Shown here one piece after another: positions 18,008-27,528 of a stretch of 64,000 nucleotides of DNA. Position 1 is the stretch's first letter, and each line of letters opens with the position of its first letter. Where the stretch lies: NCBI RefSeq assembly GCF_012273655.1, contig NZ_JAAWWP010000006.1:248001-312000 (forward strand), read 5' to 3'. The notes under the pieces are model-generated. The model did not search any database and was not told the DNA's origin. It saw only the letters and a list, made by a program, of their open reading frames with translations. The translations under genes were made by a program, and so were the position numbers. This DNA is from Streptomyces physcomitrii. Its GTDB lineage: Bacteria > Actinomycetota > Actinomycetes > Streptomycetales > Streptomycetaceae.

Positions 18008-18244
18008 ATGACGCACCCGTACCCCGATCCGATGCCACCCGGCCCGGTACCCCCCGGGCCGACGCCAGGGCCCGACGGTCCTGAGCCGCCCGTTCCGGTG
18101 CCGCCGGTGCCGGGACCCGGCGGGCCGGATCCCGCGCACCCCGAGCCGGTGCCGGGGCCCCCGCCCTCGCCGATCCCGCAGCCGCCGGGGCCCGAGCCGA
18201 GCCCGGAGCCCCAGCCGGGACCGGCCTCAGGCGACAGGCCCTAA
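18008..18244 (+). CDS. Small Pro/Gly-rich hypothetical protein
   Basis: A 78-residue protein, roughly 45 percent proline, with repeated PxPGP and EPxPxP patterns and no hydrophobic core. ATG 18008 has a good GGAGG site 7 bp upstream (17996-18000), which argues it is translated. There is no signal peptide or membrane segment. Similar Pro-rich microproteins occur in Streptomyces but I cannot assign a function. The low-complexity composition leaves some chance it is spurious. Confidence 0.5.
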   Translation: MTHPYPDPMPPGPVPPGPTPGPDGPEPPVPVPPVPGPGGPDPAHPEPVPGPPPSPIPQPPGPEPSPEPQPGPASGDRP

Positions 18245-18281
18245 AGGCCGCACGCACCGCCGCCGGTCCATCCGGCGACCC

Positions 18282-18311
18282 GGGCCACCGTCCGTCCGCG
18301 GGCGGTGGCCC
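18282..18311 (+). terminator. Hairpin before the esterase gene
   Basis: A 9-bp stem GGGCCACCG/CGGTGGCCC (18282-18290 with 18303-18311) lies 38 bp after the Pro-rich gene stop. Confidence 0.5.
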
Positions 18312-18366
18312 CGCGCGTTTCCTCGCCGCGCCCCCTCACCTCACCCCCTTTCCCTCAGGAGCGTCC

Positions 18367-20839
<2,473 letters not shown>

Positions 20840-20844
20840 CAGCG

Positions 20845-20874
20845 GCGCGCCGCCGGGTTTTCCCGGCGGCGCGC
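20845..20874 (+). terminator. Hairpin after the Rpf/M23 gene
   Basis: A 13-bp perfect stem GCGCGCCGCCGGG/CCCGGCGGCGCGC with a TTTT loop, 5 bp past the stop codon. Confidence 0.85.
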
Positions 20875-20950
20875 TCGTGTGGTGCGGGTGAACTGCCCGC
20901 CCGCAGGCGGGAGTCGACCGTTCAGGACGATCCCGTGAGGGCGGCGGGAC

Positions 20951-22006
20951 TCAGGAGCGGATCTCCGCGCGGGAGTGCCGCGCGTTGAACACGACCTTCG
21001 CCGGGGCCGCGTGCCGCACCGGCAGGGACGGCTGCCGCGCCGCGGCGGCAGGGGGCAGGCTCCGCAGCACCGCGCCCCGCTCCTCGGGATCCGGACCCTT
21101 CGGGCTCGGCAGGCCCCCGGCCGGCGGTCCCGGGAACTCCGCCCCGCCGCCCGGAGCGGGCACCTTCGGCTTCGCGTCCCGTCCGAGCCGCTCAGTGGTG
21201 AGCAGCACCAGGCCGACCGCGGCGAGGGCGCCGCAGCCGAGCGCGAGCCCGGTGCCGGCCCAGCCGTAGCGGAAGGTCTCGCCGAACATCGTCAGACCGA
21301 CCGCCGCCGCGGCCACCGGGTTGACCACGGTCACCGTGGCCAGCGGCGCGGTCAGGCCCGCGCCCCGGTAGGAGGCCTGGGAGAGCAGCACCCCCGCGGT
21401 GGCGAAGACGCCGATCGCCGCCAGCGAGGGCAGCTGGTCCACCGCCGCGTGGGCGGAGACGTCCACCGCGACGGTCTTGGTGAACACCGAGGCCATGCCG
21501 AAGGCGACACCGGCCGCCGTCGCCAGGAGCACGCTGCGCACCGCCGGGTGACGCTGCGCGGTCTGCGCCACGGCCACCACGACCACGATCGCGCCGACGG
21601 TGCTGAGCGCGAGGGCCAGGCGCTCCACGCTGCCGAGGGACCGCGAGTCGGCGGAGCCGGTCAGCGCGAGCAGCCCGGCGAGCCCGATCGTCGCGAGCAC
21701 CGCGCCGCGCCAGGCGGCGGCCCCGGCCTTGCGGTGCACCAGGATCGCGGCCATCGGCAGCACGAAGACGATGGTCAGCGCGCCGAGCGGCTGGACCAGG
21801 CTGAGCGGGCCGAAGGCGAGCGCCACCACGTGCAGCAGCGCGCCGAGACCGTTGAGGGTGATCGCGCCCCACCAGCCGGGGCTGCGCATCGGCGCGTACG
21901 GGCGGTCCGGGTTGTCCCGGGCCACCTGCTCCTGCCAGATCGCACCGCCCGCGTAGAGGACGGCGGAGACGAGGGACAGGACCACGGACAACGTCAGGGC
22001 GTTCAT
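20951..22006 (-). CDS. DMT-superfamily (EamA-like) transporter
   Basis: A 351-residue protein with ten hydrophobic segments arranged as two five-helix repeats, then a hydrophilic Pro-rich cytoplasmic tail of about 65 residues. The first helix contains LVSAVLYAGGAIWQE and the fourth LVQPLGALTIVFVLPMA, as in Streptomyces DMT proteins of the EamA/NMPT class. The substrate is unknown. It is divergent from the FhuF-like gene at 22231. Confidence 0.85.
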   Translation of the reverse strand: MNALTLSVVLSLVSAVLYAGGAIWQEQVARDNPDRPYAPMRSPGWWGAITLNGLGALLHVVALAFGPLSLVQPLGALTIVFVLPMAAILVHRKAGAAAWRGAVLATIGLAGLLALTGSADSRSLGSVERLALALSTVGAIVVVVAVAQTAQRHPAVRSVLLATAAGVAFGMASVFTKTVAVDVSAHAAVDQLPSLAAIGVFATAGVLLSQASYRGAGLTAPLATVTVVNPVAAAAVGLTMFGETFRYGWAGTGLALGCGALAAVGLVLLTTERLGRDAKPKVPAPGGGAEFPGPPAGGLPSPKGPDPEERGAVLRSLPPAAAARQPSLPVRHAAPAKVVFNARHSRAEIRS

Positions 22007-22230
22007 CCGGTGCTCCTCGGTGAGCGGGCGGATACGCCCCGGCGCGGCGTACGGTCGGCTTCCATGGTTCCACCATGACGCGTGAGAGCGCTCACGTCGT
22101 CGTACCTGAGGGTGCCTTGCCTCCTACTGCCGATGGAGTACACCCCGGCCGCCTTCATGCTCGCGGGGGTCGCCGGACCCCCACAAGCCCCGAGTCACCG
22201 CCGCCCGAGGGGGGTTGGTGTACTTCTGCC

Positions 22231-22965
22231 ATGGTCCAGGATCTCGACACGGCGGCACTCGCGGACATCGGCGGATTCTTCGCGCTGCGCACCGGCCGCC
22301 CGCCGCGTGCGGCCCGCCCGCTCACCGAGGCCTACGCCCTCGTACCGGGCGGCAGCGATCCGCTCGCGGTACGCGTCGGCCTGGTGACCCGGCGGATCGG
22401 CGCCCCCGAGGCCAGGGTCGCGGTCTCCCTCGTGCAGCTCGGGCTGGCGGCCCGGATCTGGTCGCTGCACCTGGGCGCCGCGGTGCTGCACGGGGCGCTG
22501 CCCGACCTCGACCCCGCGCGGGTGCGCTGGGACCCCGAGGCGGCCACCGGCGAGGACCTGTGGGTGGCCGAGGCGCGCCTGCTGCCCGCGGACCCGGAGG
22601 CCGTGGACCGGGCGGTGCGCGGGCGCCACCTCGACCCGCTCGCCGCGGTACTGCACCGGCGCTACGGGCTCGCCGAGGGGCTGCTGCACGGCAACTCGGG
22701 CTCCGCGCTCGCCGGTGCCCTGCGCGAGGTGGACCGCTGGGCGCACCGCACCGGCCGCCCCGAGGCCGCCGCACGCGCCCGGGCTCTCGGCGACGCCCTG
22801 TTCGCCGACCCCCTCCTCGCGGCCACCGGCCACCGCGAGGGCACCGCCTTCCGGCGCCGCAGCTGCTGCCTGTACTACCGGGTCCCCGGCGGCGGGGTCT
22901 GCGGCGACTGCTGCTTCACCCGGCCGCCGGGGACCGCGGGGCCGGGGCCGGTGCGGGGGAGCTGA
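22231..22965 (+). CDS. FhuF-like ferric-siderophore reductase ((2Fe-2S)-binding)
   Basis: A 244-residue protein whose C-terminus has the exact FhuF cluster ligand pattern C-C-x10-C-x2-C (SCCLYYR...GVCGDCCF). FhuF proteins reduce ferric hydroxamate siderophores in the cytoplasm to release iron. ATG 22231 was preferred because homologous sequence begins there; longer upstream frames are not conserved-looking. The ribosome site is weak (GAGGGGG about 18 bp upstream). No clear iron-box was found in the preceding 220 bp. Confidence 0.85.
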   Translation: MVQDLDTAALADIGGFFALRTGRPPRAARPLTEAYALVPGGSDPLAVRVGLVTRRIGAPEARVAVSLVQLGLAARIWSLHLGAAVLHGALPDLDPARVRWDPEAATGEDLWVAEARLLPADPEAVDRAVRGRHLDPLAAVLHRRYGLAEGLLHGNSGSALAGALREVDRWAHRTGRPEAAARARALGDALFADPLLAATGHREGTAFRRRSCCLYYRVPGGGVCGDCCFTRPPGTAGPGPVRGS

Positions 22966-23011
22966 GCTGCGGCCCGAGGCGGTTTGGCGGGAGCGCGGGT
23001 GCCTACGTAAA

Positions 23012-23027
23012 GTTCGGCTTTTGGAAC
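23012..23027. promoter_or_regulatory. Small dyad upstream of the zinc-ribbon SDR gene
   Basis: GTTC and GAAC arms separated by 8 bp (23012-23027), preceded by TACGTA, stand out as AT-richer sequence 50 bp before ATG 23077. Possible promoter or operator; weak evidence. Confidence 0.3.
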
Positions 23028-23076
23028 ATCAGGGCGCACTCCCACCGGCGCACGCACATTCTGAGGAAGCACCGCG

Positions 23077-24537
23077 ATGACGGCGACACAGGAAACCCCC
23101 GAGTACGGCCCCGGCATCGACCCGGAGCGCCTCGCGGTGTGCCTGAGCGTGCTCGACGAGCTGGACGCGCTGGAGGTCGACCACCCGGACGCGATCGCCG
23201 TGCGCCGCGCCACCGCCGGGATCTACCGCACCGTGAAGCAGCGGCGCCGCCAGGAGCGCAGGGCCGCCAAGACCGCCCACGACAAGGCGGTCACCGAGTC
23301 CACCGCCACCGGCTCCGCGGAGCGCATCGACGACGAGACGCAGGGGCTGCTGCCGTCCTCCAGCAGCCTCGGGGAGGTCGCCGGGATACTCCAGCGCCCC
23401 CGCTCCTGCTACATCTGCAAGCAGCGCTATGTCGAGGTCGACGCCTTCTACCACCAGCTCTGCCTGCCCTGCGCCACCGAGAACCGGATGCGCCGGGACG
23501 CCCGCGCCGACCTCGGCGGCAAGCGGGCCCTGCTCACCGGCGGGCGCGCGAAGATCGGCATGTACATCGCGCTGCGGCTGCTGCGGGACGGCGCGCACAC
23601 CACCGTCACCACCCGCTTCCCGGCCGACGCGGTGCGCCGGTTCAAGGCGATGCCGGACAGCGACGAGTGGATCCACCGGCTGAAGATCGTCGGCATCGAC
23701 CTGCGCGACCCGGCCCAGGTGGTGGCCCTCGCCGACTCGGTCTCGGCCGCCGGGCCCCTGGACATCCTGATCAACAACGCGGCGCAGACGGTGCGCCGTT
23801 CGCCCGGCGCCTACCGCGAGCTGGTGGCCGCCGAGTCCGCGCCCGCCCCGGCGGGCGCGCTGCCCGCCGCCGAGGTGATCGGCGGCTTCGGCTCGGGCGC
23901 CGTCGGCATGCTGCCCGAGGCCCGCCGCGGCGGGCTCAGCGCCCAGGACCTCACCCAGCTCGCCCTGGTCGCGGGCTCGGCGACCCCGGCCCGTATCGAG
24001 GCGGCCACCGCCATCGACGCGGGCGGACTCGTGCCCGACCTGCACGACACCAACAGCTGGGTGCAGACCGTCGAGGAGGTCGACCCGGTCGAGCTGCTGG
24101 AAGTGCAGCTGTGCAACTCCACCGCGCCCTTCGTGCTCATCAGCCGGCTGCGCCCGGCCATGGCCGCGGCCACGCGCGCCGGTTCGCGCGCCTACATCGT
24201 GAACGTCTCCGCCATGGAGGGCGTCTTCGCCCGCGGCTACAAGGGCCCCGGCCACCCGCACACCAATATGGCCAAGGCCGCGCTGAACATGCTGACCCGC
24301 ACCAGCGCCCAGGAGATGTACGAGCGGGACCGCATCCTGATGACCGCCGTGGACACCGGCTGGATCACCGACGAGCGGCCCCACCCCGACAAGATGCGCC
24401 TCGCCGAGGCGGGCTTCCACGCGCCGCTCGACCTGGTGGACGGCGCCGCCCGGGTCTACGACCCGATCGTGCGCGGCGAGGCGGGCGAGGAGCTCTTCGG
24501 CGTCTTCCTGAAGGACTACGCGCCCGGCAAGTGGTGA
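23077..24537 (+). CDS. Fusion of zinc-ribbon domain and short-chain dehydrogenase-like domain
   Basis: A 486-residue protein. Residues 1-110 are helical and charged (coiled-coil-like RRRQERRAAKTAHDK). Cys111/Cys114 and Cys129/Cys132 form a CxxC-x14-CxxC zinc ribbon. From about 148 on it is a Rossmann SDR: GGKRALLTGGRAKIGMYIA (nucleotide motif), DILINNAAQ (NNAG-like) and VNVSAMEG (Ser). Where the catalytic YxxxK belongs, the sequence is HTNMAKAAL, so the Lys is kept but the Tyr position is Thr. Activity may therefore be altered or lost. A large insert (about residues 250-320) separates the motifs. The function is unknown. Confidence 0.85.
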   Translation: MTATQETPEYGPGIDPERLAVCLSVLDELDALEVDHPDAIAVRRATAGIYRTVKQRRRQERRAAKTAHDKAVTESTATGSAERIDDETQGLLPSSSSLGEVAGILQRPRSCYICKQRYVEVDAFYHQLCLPCATENRMRRDARADLGGKRALLTGGRAKIGMYIALRLLRDGAHTTVTTRFPADAVRRFKAMPDSDEWIHRLKIVGIDLRDPAQVVALADSVSAAGPLDILINNAAQTVRRSPGAYRELVAAESAPAPAGALPAAEVIGGFGSGAVGMLPEARRGGLSAQDLTQLALVAGSATPARIEAATAIDAGGLVPDLHDTNSWVQTVEEVDPVELLEVQLCNSTAPFVLISRLRPAMAAATRAGSRAYIVNVSAMEGVFARGYKGPGHPHTNMAKAALNMLTRTSAQEMYERDRILMTAVDTGWITDERPHPDKMRLAEAGFHAPLDLVDGAARVYDPIVRGEAGEELFGVFLKDYAPGKW

Positions 24538-24962
24538 GCCCGGCCGCCGAGCCCGAGCCCGGCCGCTGAGCCCGGTCGCTGAGCGCGGCCGACCGCGCGG
24601 TGCGGCCCGCCGAGGGGCGGTACGGATCCGGCCAAGTGCGTCTCAGCGCCCCGCGGAGGCCGCCGGGGGCGGTCCGGCGCCGGGCGATCCGCCCTCCGCG
24701 GCCCCGTCCGGCGCGGGACCCGAAGCGGAGCCGGTGCCGGCCGGGATTCCCCGCCCCACCGCACTCGTGTGCCGCCCCCGCGGAACCCGGCCGGTGAGGC
24801 CGCGTTCCGGAGGGTGCGCCGGGGCTTCGCGAGGGGGCCGCCGGGTGCCTTCGGAAGTCGTAGGAAACCTTCCGGCCAGTTCCCCGGATGTGCTTTCGAT
24901 CACACCCTCTCCTGTGTGACCTTGTCGGAGGGATGCAGGAGGGGGGAGTGCCCGTGTGGGGC
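24538..24962. other. Intergenic region between convergent SDR and HD-domain genes (425 bp)
   Basis: No supported gene. It opens with short imperfect repeats of GCCGCTGAGCCCGG (24540-24590) right after the SDR stop, and the 3' part (24890-24925) holds a GGTCACACAG/CTGTGTGACC-like inverted sequence near CACACCC...CTGTGTGA. One or both may help termination between the convergent genes. Confidence 0.4.
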
Positions 24963-25457
24963 TCATGGTGTGTGCCGGCCGCCCGGCCGGGTCTGCCGCG
25001 CCGCGACCAGTTCGAGCACCGGCCGCCAGTCCTCCAGGACCCCGGCGTCCAGTGCCGCCGCCCGGGCCGCGGCCCCGGCCTGGTGCAGCGTGAGAGCGTC
25101 GGGTGCGGGTTCGGCCCCGGGGCGTTCCCGTACCAGCCGCGCGACCCGCAGGCCGAGCAGTTCGCGTACCGCCTCCGCCGCGAGGTCGGCGTGCCCGTCC
25201 GGCTCACCCGGACGGAGGGCGTGGCCGATTCCGTGGACCAGACCGGCGACCTGCAACTCCTTGTCGCTCGGGTGGCTTCGGCGCAGCAGCGCGGCGGTCT
25301 GGAGCGCATGCTCGTGCAGGTCGACCGGGCCGCCGCGGCCGGTGGCGATCCGCAGGCCGCGGCAGGAGTCCAGCAGCTCCATGAGTTCCTCGACGCTGAG
25401 CGGCTCCAAGACGGGCTCCCTCCCTCGGGCGGACCGGCGGCGGAAGAAGCAGAGCAT
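24963..25457 (-). CDS. HD-domain protein, PhnZ/mixed-valent di-iron oxygenase-like, altered HD motif
   Basis: A 164-residue protein. LHEHALQTAALLRR (residues about 48-61) matches the EHALQ motif of PhnZ-type HD-domain oxygenases, but the next motif reads LVHGIGH instead of LLHDIGH, so the Asp of the HD pair is Gly. A later GHADLAAEAV gives further His/Asp residues. Loss of the bridging Asp would disturb a di-metal site; it may be inactive, mono-metal or a binding protein. It is divergent from the 57-aa peptide gene at 25745, suggesting a functional link. Confidence 0.7.
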   Translation of the reverse strand: MLCFFRRRSARGREPVLEPLSVEELMELLDSCRGLRIATGRGGPVDLHEHALQTAALLRRSHPSDKELQVAGLVHGIGHALRPGEPDGHADLAAEAVRELLGLRVARLVRERPGAEPAPDALTLHQAGAAARAAALDAGVLEDWRPVLELVAARQTRPGGRHTP

Positions 25458-25487
25458 GACGGCGTGAACGACAGGCGACCTGAAAAG

Positions 25488-25550
25488 AACCAGTTGTTTC
25501 TCGCGCTATCGAGCGCAGGGCCGCTCATCTGGTTACCCTTGAGCGCACGG
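25488..25550. promoter_or_regulatory. Dyad and direct repeats in the HD gene / peptide divergent gap
   Basis: GCGCT and AGCGC (25503-25507, 25512-25516) form a hairpin-like dyad flanked by AACCAG (25488-25493) and CTGGTT (25529-25534). GAGCGCAGGG (25511) recurs as GAGCGCACGG (25541), exactly 30 bp later. It could be an operator region for the divergent pair. Confidence 0.4.
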
Positions 25551-25744
25551 ACAGTCCACGTGACTTCTCACCCGGAGGCACGGTCCGCTCCGGGAGCCGC
25601 CGTCCGTCATGGCGCGCCTCCCGAGGAGTCATCGGCGCCACCGCGTCCGAGCTGCTCTCGACAGATCCCGTACGGACGAGTGAGGACAGGCGCGACGCCA
25701 GGTCCGAAGCAACCGTGGATTGACCGACACAGAAGGAGTACGCG

Positions 25745-25918
25745 GTGACACCGGAGAAGACCACCAGCGAACGGGCCGTCCGCGAGCCCGCCGAACGCCT
25801 CGCCCCCCGGAGCGAGGAACTCGGCAGCCTCGACGTCTGGGCCAGATCGGCCCCCATCCGGCTCGCGGGCTACGAGGACGACCTCGCCGAGCCGCACATC
25901 CTGCCCAGCGTCGACTGA
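25745..25918 (+). CDS. 57-residue conserved-looking small peptide, function unknown
   Basis: GTG 25745 is preceded by an excellent AGAAGGAG site (25731-25738, 6-bp spacing), so this short frame is very probably translated. The N-terminal half is charged (EKTTSERAVREPAERLAPRSEELG); the C-terminal half is LDVWARSAPIRLAGYEDDLAEP then HILPSVD at the end. There are no Cys, no signal peptide and no membrane segment. The leader-plus-compact-C-terminus layout is like a RiPP precursor, but no recognised maturase lies adjacent apart from the HD-domain oxygenase-like protein. Function not known. Confidence 0.75.
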   Translation: MTPEKTTSERAVREPAERLAPRSEELGSLDVWARSAPIRLAGYEDDLAEPHILPSVD

Positions 25919-25973
25919 CCGCTGCCGCGTCCCACCGGCCGGCCGTCCGCCGACGGCCCGCCGGTACCGGCCC

Positions 25974-27404
25974 TCAGCTCCGGGGCTCCCCGGCCCCGTC
26001 GAGCCGGGTGGGCGGCCAGTAGTCCCGTACGAAGGCGCGCTGCCACCACTCCCCGGTCTCCCGGAGTTCTCGCCGGGTCGAGAAGCGGTAGCGGTACAGC
26101 CGCGCCCGGACGTACCGCGGCGGTGACCCCGAGGGGAAGGGGACCGTGCGCAGCAGCCGCAGGGTGTCCCGGTCGCCTTGGAGCAGCCGCTGGAGGAAGG
26201 CGCCGAACCAGGGGCGGGCATAGGCGGGGGAGAGCCCCACGAACCACATCATCCAGTCCAGGCGCAGATGGTACGGAGCGAACTGGCGCGGGCGGCGCCG
26301 CGGATCCCCGGGCTTGCCGCGGAACTCGTAGGCCCGCCAGTCGGACTCCTCCCGCGGCCTGCTGTCCGAGGTGCCCTCCACCACGACCTCCTGCCGCTGC
26401 CGGGTGACACTGCCGAAGGCCCCGTAGGAGTTGACCAGCCGCAGCGGGTCGTACGAGGTGTTCATCAGCTGGCGGCGGGAGAGGAGATTGCGCGCCGGTC
26501 GGTAGCTCAGCGCCAGCAGCCCCGCGGTGACCGCGAGGACCAGGACCTCGAACCAGAGCGGGGCGCCCGGGTCGCGGTGCCCCCCGGTGAAGCGGCCGAG
26601 GTCGAGGGCGGGCAGGGCCAGCACGATGGTCAGCCAGTTCAGCCAGGCGAAATTGCCGGAGAGCACCAGCCACAGCTGGGTCGCGATCATCAGCGCCGCC
26701 GCGCACCCGGCCACCGGCTGCGGGGTGAAGAGCAGCACCGGCACCACGAGTTGGGTGAGGTGGTTGGCGGCCACCTCGACGCGGTGCACCGGCTTCGGCA
26801 GATGGTGGAAGGCGCGGCTCAGCGGGCCCGGCATCGGCTGGGTCTCGTGGTGGTGGTCGAGGCAGGTCAGCTTCCGCCAGCAGGCGTCGCCCCGCCATTT
26901 GATCAGGCCCGCGCCGAACTCCACCCGGAAGAGCAGCCAGCGCAGCAGCACCAGGACGAGCAGCGGCGGCCCGGTCTCGTCGTTGCCGAGGAACACGGCG
27001 AGGAAGCCCGCCTCCAGGAGGAGGGTCTCCCAGCCGAAGCCGTACCAGGTCTGGCCCACGTTCACGATCGACAGGTACAGCGCCCAGACCGCCGCCCACA
27101 GCAGCATCGAGGCCCCCAGCGGCAGCAGGTCCCCGACCCCCGCGAGCAGGGCCGCGGCAAGGGCGGCACCCGTCCAGGCGCACCCGGCGAAGAAGCGGTC
27201 GGAGTAGTGCAGCTGGAACAGGCTCGGGGCGCGGCGGAAGCCGGTCCGCCCGGTGAAGCGCGGCACCGGGAGCATGCCCCGCTCCCCGATCAGGGCGCGG
27301 AACTGCAGCGCCGCGCCGAGGAAGGCGAGGAGGTAGACGCCGGCCAGCGCCCGCTGGAAGAGCAGGCGGCCCAGCCAGTAGTCGCTCACGGTGAACCAGT
27401 CCAC
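25974..27404 (-). CDS. Lipase maturation factor (LMF) family membrane protein
   Basis: A 476-residue protein with several hydrophobic helices in the first 330 residues and a hydrophilic C-terminal part. WRGDACWRKLTCLDHHHETQPMPGPLSR, then SYGAFGSVTRQR and the downstream YEFRGKPGDPRRRPRQFAPYHLRLDWMMWF stretch are diagnostic of LMF1/LMF2-type proteins. Vertebrate LMF1 folds lipases in the ER; the bacterial role is unknown. GTG 27404 (VDWFTVSDYW) is chosen because the longer frame would run through the promoter and start of the divergent phosphatase gene. Confidence 0.88.
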   Translation of the reverse strand: MDWFTVSDYWLGRLLFQRALAGVYLLAFLGAALQFRALIGERGMLPVPRFTGRTGFRRAPSLFQLHYSDRFFAGCAWTGAALAAALLAGVGDLLPLGASMLLWAAVWALYLSIVNVGQTWYGFGWETLLLEAGFLAVFLGNDETGPPLLVLVLLRWLLFRVEFGAGLIKWRGDACWRKLTCLDHHHETQPMPGPLSRAFHHLPKPVHRVEVAANHLTQLVVPVLLFTPQPVAGCAAALMIATQLWLVLSGNFAWLNWLTIVLALPALDLGRFTGGHRDPGAPLWFEVLVLAVTAGLLALSYRPARNLLSRRQLMNTSYDPLRLVNSYGAFGSVTRQRQEVVVEGTSDSRPREESDWRAYEFRGKPGDPRRRPRQFAPYHLRLDWMMWFVGLSPAYARPWFGAFLQRLLQGDRDTLRLLRTVPFPSGSPPRYVRARLYRYRFSTRRELRETGEWWQRAFVRDYWPPTRLDGAGEPRS

Positions 27405-27528
27405 CCGCCCAGTGTGGCCTTCCCCGAACGCCCTCGCGGCGCGGACCGCCGCCTCCGCCCCCGCGCCGGGGGCGCCCGGCCGGACCAGCAGAGTCGAAGA
27501 ATCGGACAATTGCTGGCAAGGTGACTGC

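Noticed and set aside
22007..22230. Iron box (DmdR/IdeR site) before the FhuF-like gene
   Set aside because: No convincing 19-bp TTAGGTTAGGCTAACCTAA-like sequence could be found; a matrix scan would be needed.
25745..25918. Peptide as an FxSxx-type radical-SAM substrate or a lanthipeptide
   Set aside because: The C-terminus LPSVD is only loosely similar to FxSxx, there is no Cys, and no radical SAM or lanthionine synthetase gene is nearby.
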